From positions 17,658-81,657 of the forward strand of contig JAHEYF010000009.1 of NCBI GenBank assembly GCA_023251755.1: a DNA stretch of 64,000 bases, in the 5' to 3' direction. The DNA comes from Bacteroidota bacterium. GTDB taxonomy: Bacteria > Bacteroidota > Bacteroidia > B-17B0 > Aurantibacillaceae. A program made the position numbers and the translations under genes. Every line of letters starts with the position of its first letter. The stretch's first letter is position 1. Of the stretch, positions 34,863 to 43,362 are shown in pieces. Under the pieces are notes generated by a model, which saw only the letters and a program-made list of their open reading frames with translations, did not search any database and was not told the DNA's origin.

Positions 34863-35878
34863 CTGATTTGTTTTTGTTTTAAAATTAACCAGATCACAAC
34901 AGGCGCACCAATTAAGGAGGTAATTACATTGATGGGCAACACAAAGCCTGTTCCGGGCAACTGGCAGATAATATCGCAGGTAATTAATGCAATAGCCCCG
35001 GTTAAAAAGTTAGCCAGTATCAGTATGCGGTGATTGGCTGTTTTAAATAACATACGACAGATATGCGGAATAGCAATGCCGATAAAAGCAATGGGACCGC
35101 AGAAAGCGGTGGTTAATCCGGCCAGGATACCGGTAATGATAATAATTTTAAGGCGCGTTTTTTTTATGTTAATGCCTAATGAATGCGCATAATTTTCGCC
35201 CAGCAACAAAGCGTTTAAAGGTTTTATGAGTGTAAATGAAAAAAGGCAGGTGATAACAATGGCTGGAAAATAAATCAGCATCTCCTCCCAGGTAACATTT
35301 CCCAGGCTTCCGAGGCTCCATAAAATAAAACCTTTTATGCTTTCGGCATTGGCTACATATTCAAGTACCGATTGGATGGCTCCGGCAATATGCCCGATCA
35401 TAATTCCAACAAGCAGCAGTGTAACATTGCTTTTAATTTTGCGGGCCACACCCAATACCATCAGTACACTTAAGAAGCCACCTACACAGGCGGCAAGGGC
35501 AATACTTAATTTTCCACCGAATGCGTTCATCTCAAAACCCAGCAAAGTACCACTCATCATTACAAGTGCCACACCCAGGCTGGCCCCCGAACTAATGCCC
35601 AATACATAAGGCCCTGCTAAAGGGTTGCGAAATAATGTTTGCATCAGCATACCGCACAGGGATAAACTTATACCTGTAAGCACAGCGGTAATGGCTTTGG
35701 TTAAGCGAAAGTTGACAATGATTTTATGATAGGTGCTGTCTTCCCCCGAAAATAAACCGCTTATTACCTCCTTAGGAGAAATGAGTACAGAACCTGAAAA
35801 TAAGTCTAATATAAATAACAGCACCAATAGTACTGATAAGGATAAAAAGGTGAGGCGGTATTTAGCTGTTGTTTGCAA
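34859..35878 (-). CDS. FecCD-type ABC permease (BtuC-like)
   Basis: This 339-residue inner-membrane protein has about ten hydrophobic helices and the FecCD landmarks: LTKAITAVLTGISLSLCGMLMQTLFRNPLAGPYVLG-like N-terminal region (RNPLAGPYVLGISSGASLG), LLGENYAHSLGINIKKTR, and CGPIAFIGIAIPHICRM. It forms the channel of a BtuCD-type importer with the ATPase downstream. The substrate-binding protein is not in this operon but probably at 40468-41631. It begins 21 bp after the first DUF71 gene. Confidence 0.9.
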   Translation of the reverse strand: MQTTAKYRLTFLSLSVLLVLLFILDLFSGSVLISPKEVISGLFSGEDSTYHKIIVNFRLTKAITAVLTGISLSLCGMLMQTLFRNPLAGPYVLGISSGASLGVALVMMSGTLLGFEMNAFGGKLSIALAACVGGFLSVLMVLGVARKIKSNVTLLLVGIMIGHIAGAIQSVLEYVANAESIKGFILWSLGSLGNVTWEEMLIYFPAIVITCLFSFTLIKPLNALLLGENYAHSLGINIKKTRLKIIIITGILAGLTTAFCGPIAFIGIAIPHICRMLFKTANHRILILANFLTGAIALITCDIICQLPGTGFVLPINVITSLIGAPVVIWLILKQKQIS

Positions 35879-35899
35879 GAAATAAAAATACCCTCAAAT

Positions 35900-36616
35900 C
35901 TACGAAGGATAAGGGCATTTAGCAAAAAGTGAAACGGCAGCAATATCCATATACATCAGGGCATCTTCTTTCCGGCTGATAAAAGAATCAATAGAAATAC
36001 TTTTTTTATACAAAGGCCCGTCCAATACCAGGGTGTGGTACTCGCCTGCTTCGCCGCATATATCCATTCCATTTCGCAGGTGAAGTTCTTTTAACGCAAG
36101 AATAGACTCAGCATTCATTTCTTTTCCCAGCCAGTCGACAGAAAGCCAGGGTTCTTTTACACAGGAAAAAATAACTTTAAACCGAAGGGCGATCAATTTA
36201 TTCAATACCTCTTCCCTGTTGAGGTGCCAGAGCGGAAGGAATACATTCACACCTGCGGATATACTTCTATCGCTTATCCAGTTGGTATTGCCATGCACCC
36301 CGGCAATGTCGCCGGTAACAATGTTATCAATACCGTACTCTTCTTTTATTTTCAGAATGGCTGCTTCATAACTTTCTTTGTAGGGTTCGGATATAGGAAT
36401 GATTGCATGAGGAATTTCAAGTGCATTGGCCTGCTGCTGCATCATGCGAATAGGATGCGCTTTGAAATTGGGATAAAGAGGGACAAAGCTGAGTAAAGAA
36501 ACTATTTCATAACCTTGTTGTATGGCTTCAAACAAAGCAAGGTTACAGTCTTTACCACCTGTCCATAAAACAACGGCACGTTTAGATAGCATGATAGAAA
36601 ATTTTACATCCTGCAA
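35900..36616 (-). CDS. DUF71/COG2102 PP-loop ATPase (B12-associated type), copy 1
   Basis: First gene of the operon DUF71 - permease - ATPase - DUF71. The 238-residue chain (or 230 from M9 at 36592) has the PP-loop WTGGKDCNLAL (residues 18-28), VTGDIAGVHGNTNW, and the signature ICGEAGEYHTLVLDGPLYK. Family members bind ATP and adenylate a carboxylate before amidation. The cobalamin-type transporter context supports a corrinoid substrate, as predicted for bacterial DUF71 relatives. It shares the motifs but little else with copy 2, so the two are old paralogues that may use different substrates. No riboswitch was seen in the 101 bp to the divergent gene. Confidence 0.85.
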   Translation of the reverse strand: MQDVKFSIMLSKRAVVLWTGGKDCNLALFEAIQQGYEIVSLLSFVPLYPNFKAHPIRMMQQQANALEIPHAIIPISEPYKESYEAAILKIKEEYGIDNIVTGDIAGVHGNTNWISDRSISAGVNVFLPLWHLNREEVLNKLIALRFKVIFSCVKEPWLSVDWLGKEMNAESILALKELHLRNGMDICGEAGEYHTLVLDGPLYKKSISIDSFISRKEDALMYMDIAAVSLFAKCPYPS

Positions 36617-36717
36617 AGATATACGCTTTGGCTACCGCAAACTCAGTTTTTCTCACCAAACGATTTTATTTTCATAAACGGGAACAGGGTTTTTTAATAA
36701 ACAATTATCTTCGTTAG

Positions 36718-39684
36718 ATGAGAATAAGTACTTACCTGTTCTTTTTTCTTTTTATTGGTATGGCCAACATGGTTGGCCAGCAGCTCATTTTTTACAGACC
36801 TGATAATTTAAAGAACCTCCCTTCTGCTGAATCCTACAATATTATGCAGGACAGCAAAGGCTATATCTGGTTTAGTACCGATGCAGGCCTTTGCAGGTAC
36901 AATGGCAAAACAATAAAGGTTTTTTCTAAAAACGAAGGACTACCCGAAGAGTCTTGTTACGCTGTTACAGAAGATGCAAGCGGAACTATATGGATGATGA
37001 CTTCCCAAAACAGGTTGCTGGTTTATAACAACGATACTTTAAAGGAGCACCCTTCGTCGAAAAAAATTGAAGCAGAACTTAATAGAGCACATTATATAAC
37101 CAATTACCTTCAAAGAAATGATTCTGTTTTATGGTTGGGCACACAGCGCACTACTTTTAAATTAAATCTTAAATCGGGGGATTTTAGAACGGTTTTAAAG
37201 GACACAAGTCAATTAATTTTAAAATTGAAAAAGGCAGGTAAACTATTATTGCCTATACAGTCGCCAAATGCTGCAGAAGTCGGTAGAACTTATATTAAAA
37301 ATAATAGTGAAATTACTTTTCTCTACGAAAATGGCCTTCAGCAAACAAAGATAATTGTCCCTAATATTTTTCATGCCTTTGTATTTGGCAGGACATTAAC
37401 GGTGGTTAATTTAAAAGGGGAGGCTTTTTTTACCTGCCACAATATGCTTATTAAAATTAAACCCGATTTGACTTATGAAATATTTTATGTGAAAAATGAA
37501 ATATTGAATTTGTATTGCGATGCCAGCAATGGTATTTGGTGCGGGGTAAGGCAGGGGGGGCTGTATTATTTTCCGGACTCTGAATTAAGTGAAAAGAATA
37601 AAATACAAAGCCTGGTTGATTTATCGGTGAGCGGGATTTGTGAAGATAAAGAAAAAGGGATGTGGTGCACTACACTGGAGGAGGGTGTTTTTTATTGTTC
37701 GAATAAAAACATTGTTTCTATATGGGATAATAAAGACAAACATGAAAAAAATAATTTCCTTAAATGCATTGACAACAGGGTGTATTTTGATTCAAAGGAA
37801 AATTACCTGAATGAAGTATACAATGGTTTTTCGCTAAAGAGTTACCGGGTTAAATCCTCCAGTGGTTTTTCAACAAGTATTTTCGATATACTCAGGGTAA
37901 AAGACGGATGGGTAATTGGCAGTAATAAATTTACCGTAAAAAGTGATGTGCAGTTTAACAAATTTGAGGATTTCGATTTTGAACACAGCCATAGTGTCGC
38001 TACAAGAAGTGTGGTTGAATACAGGAAAAGAATTTTCACTATCCACCCGACTGGAATTTATGAAAGGACTGGGAATTCAACGTATGAAAGAAACAACCAC
38101 CTGGTGTCACTGGGAAAAAACCTTTTAATTACGCAGGATGGAAAACTAATAGCCGCCTGCAATGATGGTTTGTATGAAATGAACCTCAGCGATTATTCAT
38201 TGAACAAAATACTCGGTATAAGCGGCATAACAAAAGCAATAGCCGCTTCGGATAACAGTATATGGGTACTCACAAAAAATTCCGGCATCTTCAGGTATGT
38301 GAACAATCACCTGCTGGGTTTTGAAAAGGAAGCAGAGCTCTCATCCTTAAAGTTTAGAGACATTGTTGAGGATAAATTTCACAATATATGGTTGGCTACC
38401 AATGCGGGAGTAATAAAACTTAGCCAGGTGAATACTGTACTCAGGAAGGAAGCATTCAATATTTCATTCGGACTCCCTTCGGATGATATCACGCATATAA
38501 GTGTAAATGATAAGTATGTTTACTTCTCAACAAGTGAAGGGCTGTATAATTTTCCAATAGAAAGCAACAGTCGTTACAATATATATCCGCCAACGGTTTA
38601 TATCAACACTGTTTGGGTAAATAAGAAAGAAGTTGAAAAAAGCAACACCCTGTTGTCTTTAAACTATAATGAGAACAATATAAAAATACTTGCAGATGTA
38701 CTGGCGTTCAAAAACGATAAAACCGAAAAAAAAATAATTTACCAGCTTATCGGTCTCGATGCTGAGCCGCACACCATTGCGAATGCTGAAATCAGTTTAA
38801 ACAACCTGCCCCCCGGCGAGTATGAATTGGAAGTTTACGCCCTCAACGAAAACAATATAAAAAGCGCCCGGCCCGCTCTTCTGAAAATAGTTGTTGACAA
38901 ACCTTTCTGGTTTAAACTCCCGTTCATTGTTTTTGTGATACTTGCAATGACCTTACTAATATTATTGGTCGTGCAGCTTTACATTAAAAGAATCAGAAAA
39001 AAGGAAGCCGAAAAAACCCGCATGAATAAACTGATTGCTGATTATCACATGTCGGCCCTGAGGGCGCAAATGAACCCGCACTTTATTTTTAACTGCATCA
39101 ATTCCATTCAGCGGTATATCCTTACCAACAAAACAGACGACGCTTACACCTACCTGGCTAAATTCAGTAAGTTGATCCGGCTTGTTTTAAATTACTCCGA
39201 AGAAAACACCATTACCCTGGCCCAGGAATTAGAAATTGTTGACCTGTATATGCAAATGGAACAACTTCGTTTTGAAAATGTTTTTCAATACGAAATAATT
39301 TGTGGGGAAGAGCTAAACAGTCACGAGTTGTATGTGCCGAGTATGCTGATGCAACCCTATATTGAAAACGCAATATGGCATGGCATTATGCACCTGGACA
39401 AAGAAAAAAACGGATATATAAAAATTACACTTTCATTCATCGCGGATAAATTAATTGCAGTTATTGAAGACAATGGGGTTGGAAGAGAGCGGGCAGCTGC
39501 CTTATCGGCTAAAACCCACAAATCAAAAGCGCTGAGTTTAAACAACAGGCGGATTGAAATATTAAATACCCTCAACAACAACCAGGCGGGAAATATTATT
39601 ATTGAAGACATTACCGGAGCAGGCACCGGTGTTGAAGGTACCCGCGTAACCATTATCATCCCACAGCAAAACAACCATGAATAA
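36718..39684 (+). CDS. Two-component propeller sensor kinase (LytS-type histidine kinase)
   Basis: This 988-residue sensor has a signal peptide (1-20), a periplasmic beta-propeller of two-component-regulator repeats (for example DSKGYIWFSTDAGLCRYNG, ENASGTIWMM-like, KFHNIWLATNAGVIKL), a Y_Y_Y domain (about 640-725), and one transmembrane helix (about 733-757). A LytS/YehU-type kinase core follows, with the phospho-accepting H788 in QMNPHFIFN, the N-box MQPYIENAIWHG (N884) and a C-terminal G box. Such propeller sensors often detect glycans or other extracellular ligands. It overlaps the response regulator by 8 bp and diverges from the DUF71 operon. Confidence 0.9.
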   Translation: MRISTYLFFFLFIGMANMVGQQLIFYRPDNLKNLPSAESYNIMQDSKGYIWFSTDAGLCRYNGKTIKVFSKNEGLPEESCYAVTEDASGTIWMMTSQNRLLVYNNDTLKEHPSSKKIEAELNRAHYITNYLQRNDSVLWLGTQRTTFKLNLKSGDFRTVLKDTSQLILKLKKAGKLLLPIQSPNAAEVGRTYIKNNSEITFLYENGLQQTKIIVPNIFHAFVFGRTLTVVNLKGEAFFTCHNMLIKIKPDLTYEIFYVKNEILNLYCDASNGIWCGVRQGGLYYFPDSELSEKNKIQSLVDLSVSGICEDKEKGMWCTTLEEGVFYCSNKNIVSIWDNKDKHEKNNFLKCIDNRVYFDSKENYLNEVYNGFSLKSYRVKSSSGFSTSIFDILRVKDGWVIGSNKFTVKSDVQFNKFEDFDFEHSHSVATRSVVEYRKRIFTIHPTGIYERTGNSTYERNNHLVSLGKNLLITQDGKLIAACNDGLYEMNLSDYSLNKILGISGITKAIAASDNSIWVLTKNSGIFRYVNNHLLGFEKEAELSSLKFRDIVEDKFHNIWLATNAGVIKLSQVNTVLRKEAFNISFGLPSDDITHISVNDKYVYFSTSEGLYNFPIESNSRYNIYPPTVYINTVWVNKKEVEKSNTLLSLNYNENNIKILADVLAFKNDKTEKKIIYQLIGLDAEPHTIANAEISLNNLPPGEYELEVYALNENNIKSARPALLKIVVDKPFWFKLPFIVFVILAMTLLILLVVQLYIKRIRKKEAEKTRMNKLIADYHMSALRAQMNPHFIFNCINSIQRYILTNKTDDAYTYLAKFSKLIRLVLNYSEENTITLAQELEIVDLYMQMEQLRFENVFQYEIICGEELNSHELYVPSMLMQPYIENAIWHGIMHLDKEKNGYIKITLSFIADKLIAVIEDNGVGRERAAALSAKTHKSKALSLNNRRIEILNTLNNNQAGNIIIEDITGAGTGVEGTRVTIIIPQQNNHE

Positions 39685-40444
39685 ATTAAAATGTATACTT
39701 ATTGATGATGAGCCGTCGGGCCGCATTGTGCTCAAAGAGCTCCTTACAAAGTATTGCCCCGGTGTACAAATAGCAGATGAAGCAGCTTCTGTTACAGAAG
39801 CCTATGAAAAAATAAGCAGCCTGCAGCCGGACTTTATTTTTTTGGACATACAGATGCCGGGCGGCAACGGTTTCGATTTATTAAAAAAGTTTGATGAAAT
39901 TAATTTTGATACCATATTTGTAACCAGCTATGATAAATACGCCATCACTGCTATAAAATTCAGCGCGCTGGATTATTTGCTTAAACCAGTTGATATAAGC
40001 GACCTGGTGAGCAGTGTTGAAAAGGTAAAAAGCAGAAAAAATTCAGCCGGACATCCCGGTAACCTTGTTGTTAATTTACTGAACAACATAGACGACACTG
40101 TAAACGAAAAAAAATTGGCCATTCACCATACTGATAAAGTTAAATTTTTGAAGTTGAGTGATATTGTATGTTTTGAAGCGGCTAATAATTACACCTGTAT
40201 TTTTACTGCTGATGATCAAAAATACACCGCGCCCCGTGTATTAAAAGATTTTGAAGACTTTTTGCCTGAACAAAAAAACTTTATACGTTTAAATAAAGGT
40301 GTTATTGTTAACGTAACCTATATTCAGCATTATTCAAAAGGAGAACCCTGTGTTATTTCCCTGAAAAATAAGCAGGAATATGAGATCAGCAGAAGAAGAA
40401 AAATCGAACTTAAAGAAGTGTTGCAGAAACTATTTCTTGAGTGA
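39677..40444 (+). CDS. LytTR-family response regulator
   Basis: This 255-residue regulator has a receiver domain (about 3-120) with D10, D11, the phosphorylated D57 (FLDIQMPGGNGF) and the conserved lysine in DYLLKPVD. The LytTR DNA-binding domain spans about 145-250 (IVCFEAANNYTCIFT, FIRLNKGVIVNVTYIQHY). It is the natural partner of the upstream propeller sensor kinase and overlaps it by 8 bp. The targets are unknown. The neighbouring secreted protein and transporter genes are candidates only by proximity. Confidence 0.92.
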   Translation: MNKLKCILIDDEPSGRIVLKELLTKYCPGVQIADEAASVTEAYEKISSLQPDFIFLDIQMPGGNGFDLLKKFDEINFDTIFVTSYDKYAITAIKFSALDYLLKPVDISDLVSSVEKVKSRKNSAGHPGNLVVNLLNNIDDTVNEKKLAIHHTDKVKFLKLSDIVCFEAANNYTCIFTADDQKYTAPRVLKDFEDFLPEQKNFIRLNKGVIVNVTYIQHYSKGEPCVISLKNKQEYEISRRRKIELKEVLQKLFLE

Positions 40445-40467
40445 GTACTAAAATCCCAAAAGTTTTA

Positions 40468-41631
40468 TTAGTCTAATTTTTTATAATATTTAAGCCGGTG
40501 CCCGGGCAACAGGTCGGGATGAAAAATAAAGATCATATCCGCCAGCACTTCATCCGGAGACATCAATCCTTTTTCCCAGTAGGCATTTCCGCCTTTTTTG
40601 TTTACAAAAGCATTGTTGTTATACAGCTGGCCGGTTTTAAATGCTTTTATTTCCGTGTAACGTTTATCCTGGACAGCTATGTCTTTTTTACTTTTACAAA
40701 ACAACAGGTTCAACCAGTAATCGGTGTTAATGGCTTTGTTGTAAACCTCTTCAAAATTCAACTGAAGGCTGCCGGATTTATCGTTCTCCTTCCATAAATA
40801 ATCTGCACCGGCATCGTTCAGCAATTGGGCCATAAAACTCTTTCCGCCCGGTACAAACCAGGTATCACCATATTTCATTTCGGTTAATACACCTGGCTTT
40901 GTGGGTAAATTGGCTGTTAAATTTTTTAAATCCATGTAGCGTTTAGCAATGCCCTTAAAAATTGAATCCGCTTGTTTTTCTTCGTTAAAAAAACAGGCAA
41001 TAAACTTAATCCATTCAGCACCTGCTAATGGCGAAGTTTCTAAATGTTCCACACTAATGGCTACAGGGATCCCGGCTTTGGTAATTTTTTGGTTCATATC
41101 CTTTTCAGGGTTCCCCATGCCGTAGGTAATAATTAATTCCGGATTGATCAGTAAAGCCTGTTCCACATTCATGCTACCGCTTCCTTTGCTGATTTCTTTT
41201 ATTTCGCCCTTACTCACCTTTTTGAGTACAGCTGAATCGCAAATAAAATCGGCATTATCTACAGCTACCAATTTATCGCGCAGGTTTAGTTTTTCGAGAC
41301 AGCCGGTGTATAAAGAAGAAAGACTCGCTACACGGTTAACCGGCACCTGTATATATTGCGCTTTAAAATTTACCCGGGGTTGCACTGTTCCCCGTGGATA
41401 CAACACATAACTAAAGGTAGTGTCTTTGCTGTTCCTGTCGCTGAACACATGAATAAGCTTGTAGCCTTTTTGATAAGATATAGTAAAACGCCGGGAATAG
41501 TTGACGGAAATGCTATCGTAAATAAAACCTGAACCTGCTTCTGTTGTTTGGTTTGTATCTGTGATCGGAGAAGAACAGGAAAGAAAAATGCCGCCGCCAA
41601 TAACAAAAATTTTAAACAAGGACTTATACAT
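40468..41631 (-). CDS. ABC substrate-binding lipoprotein (BtuF/FhuD-like)
   Basis: This 387-residue lipoprotein (signal with lipobox FLSC, C19) has a helical-backbone type III substrate-binding fold: PVNRVASLSSLYTGCLEKL, LRDKLVAVDNADFI, VEQALLINPELIITYGMGNP, and a second lobe beginning KPGVLTEMKYGDTWFVPGGKS. Family members capture cobalamin or iron-siderophores and hand them to FecCD-type permeases. It lies 3.9 kb from the BtuCD-like operon on the same strand, the only such transporter in the window. It follows a T9SS surface protein by 4 bp, suggesting that the two work together. Confidence 0.85.
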   Translation of the reverse strand: MYKSLFKIFVIGGGIFLSCSSPITDTNQTTEAGSGFIYDSISVNYSRRFTISYQKGYKLIHVFSDRNSKDTTFSYVLYPRGTVQPRVNFKAQYIQVPVNRVASLSSLYTGCLEKLNLRDKLVAVDNADFICDSAVLKKVSKGEIKEISKGSGSMNVEQALLINPELIITYGMGNPEKDMNQKITKAGIPVAISVEHLETSPLAGAEWIKFIACFFNEEKQADSIFKGIAKRYMDLKNLTANLPTKPGVLTEMKYGDTWFVPGGKSFMAQLLNDAGADYLWKENDKSGSLQLNFEEVYNKAINTDYWLNLLFCKSKKDIAVQDKRYTEIKAFKTGQLYNNNAFVNKKGGNAYWEKGLMSPDEVLADMIFIFHPDLLPGHRLKYYKKLD

Positions 41632-41635
41632 AAAA

Positions 41636-43063
41636 TTAACGGCTTACATTTATTTTTTCGGTTTGCTGAAGGCTTAGCCCATTTATTTTTAAAATATAAC
41701 AACCCACTGCAACATCACTTAAGTTAAGGTTGATTTTATTTAAGGAAGTATGTATTTTTTCAGTAACCATTTTAATTGTTCTTCCGCATACATCTACAAG
41801 CCTGATATCAAGATTATCTTCGCTATTACTATTTATCAGGATGTTTAAATTATCCTGCGAAGGGTTGGGAAATATTTTAACCGATGTTTGCGAAGGCTTG
41901 GTTTTTATTCCTATAGCTGAGGAAGGATCGAGTATAAATAAACCGTTTTGCATATCGCTGGCTAATAATATACCACTGGGCAAAAAGGGGTAAGCCCCCC
42001 AGCAGCCCTGGTAAATATGGGCATCCGTAAAATTATCATTCACCCCGTGGGCAGGGTCGGTATCAAAATAACCACTTACACTAACGTTGGAAGGATCGCT
42101 GATGTCGAACACAACAACTCCGTCCTGGTAATAGGACACGACTGCGTGCTTACCAATAATATAGGGGTTGTGTGGTGTTGCACCTTCGTTGGACTTGATG
42201 GTATCCATAAGCGTAAGGTTGTTCAAATCGCTTACATCTAAAATCTTTACAACTGTATTGGCCGGAACTTCATCTGTAAACACCAGTGTTTTTCCGTCGG
42301 CGGTTAAATCGCTGCTGTGGTTGTAACCGGCCTGTACATAATTGGTATAAGCAGCGAGCTGGGTAAAATTATTATTGTTTGCATCGTACTTAAAAATATG
42401 CAGGCCCTCGTTCCCACAGGAAGCATATACGGTGTCGTTCCGCACCAGCATATCGTGTACGTAGCCCGGTGAAGTGTAATCCTGGTTGAGAGAGCGCAGC
42501 AAAACAGGCTGGGCAGGATTTGAGAGGTCCAATACACATAAGGAATAATTTCCAAGCCCGTTGGCACGGGTAACCCCTCCACAATACAAATAATGCCCGT
42601 CAACAAAAATAGTGTGCGCCCGGGTAAAAAGGCTGTCCGATTCATAAACAAGGTGTACTGAGTCGGGAAGAAAACTCATGTCGGCAATTTGTAGTTTACT
42701 ATTGGCATCATCGCTTACAAAATAAGCGTAGTGCTGATAGGTTTTTAACTCGCGCCACAAACTGTTTTGGGCTGCCCCCGGAACAAAATCAACCACTACA
42801 GGGCTTGAAGGAATAGTAACATCAATAAAATAATTACCCCTGGTACCCCCCAGGATAGCGTACTCACGGTTGTCGGCAGGGTTGTGCCAGCCGTAGCAGC
42901 CGGCGTATTTACCATTGTTGCCATACCAGTTAACGGTGGTTTCGGGATCGATCTTCGCTAAAAAATTAATGTTAAGGCTTGGGTAGGCTTGCGAATATAT
43001 TCTTACTGAAAAAAACACAAACAGTAAGAGAATGAATGGTTTATTCAAGGGTGTAGAAAGCAT
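41636..43063 (-). CDS. Choice-of-anchor B family propeller protein with T9SS tail
   Basis: This 475-residue exported protein has a signal peptide (about 1-24) and a LVIVD-like beta-propeller (blades such as YFIDVTIPSSPVVVDFV, LCVLDLSNPAQPVLLRSL, VVVFDISDPSNVSVSGYF), as in choice-of-anchor B proteins. It ends in a T9SS type A sorting domain (VKIFPNPSQDNLNILI to the end). It is therefore sent to the cell surface. It stands first in a two-gene unit with the substrate-binding lipoprotein 4 bp downstream. A role in ligand capture at the surface is an inference from that pairing. Confidence 0.85.
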   Translation of the reverse strand: MLSTPLNKPFILLLFVFFSVRIYSQAYPSLNINFLAKIDPETTVNWYGNNGKYAGCYGWHNPADNREYAILGGTRGNYFIDVTIPSSPVVVDFVPGAAQNSLWRELKTYQHYAYFVSDDANSKLQIADMSFLPDSVHLVYESDSLFTRAHTIFVDGHYLYCGGVTRANGLGNYSLCVLDLSNPAQPVLLRSLNQDYTSPGYVHDMLVRNDTVYASCGNEGLHIFKYDANNNNFTQLAAYTNYVQAGYNHSSDLTADGKTLVFTDEVPANTVVKILDVSDLNNLTLMDTIKSNEGATPHNPYIIGKHAVVSYYQDGVVVFDISDPSNVSVSGYFDTDPAHGVNDNFTDAHIYQGCWGAYPFLPSGILLASDMQNGLFILDPSSAIGIKTKPSQTSVKIFPNPSQDNLNILINSNSEDNLDIRLVDVCGRTIKMVTEKIHTSLNKINLNLSDVAVGCYILKINGLSLQQTEKINVSR

Positions 43064-43362
43064 GGTGGAAGATTAGGTTCAAACCAAATATACAAAAAAC
43101 ACGGTTAATGCAAGGTTGAGGGTAGTTTAGTTGTTTTATAGTTTATTCGTTCACAGGCTTTACAAAATGTATTGAACCGGAAAACGAATGAACGAATCTA
43201 CAAACAATAATGTCTTTATTTGTCATAATCGTTACGCAGACAAAAATAGTTCAGTATTTCATTCGACTCCTAATATTAAACGTATTTTGTTCAAAACAAT
43301 TTATTATGCCCTGTAATACTTGATAATATTGACTTAACTTATGTATAGCATATTTTAAAAAC
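43064..43362. other. Intergenic region with ATTCGTTCA inverted repeat
   Basis: No gene is seen in these 299 bases between divergent genes. ATTCGTTCA (43145-43153) and TGAACGAAT (43189-43197) form an inverted repeat related to the TTTATTCGTTTACTTG family at 28038. The promoters of both T9SS genes must lie here. Confidence 0.65.

Noticed and set aside
36617..36717. Search for a cobalamin riboswitch before the DUF71/transporter operon
   Set aside because: The gap is only 101 bp and lacks the conserved aptamer core and B12 box.
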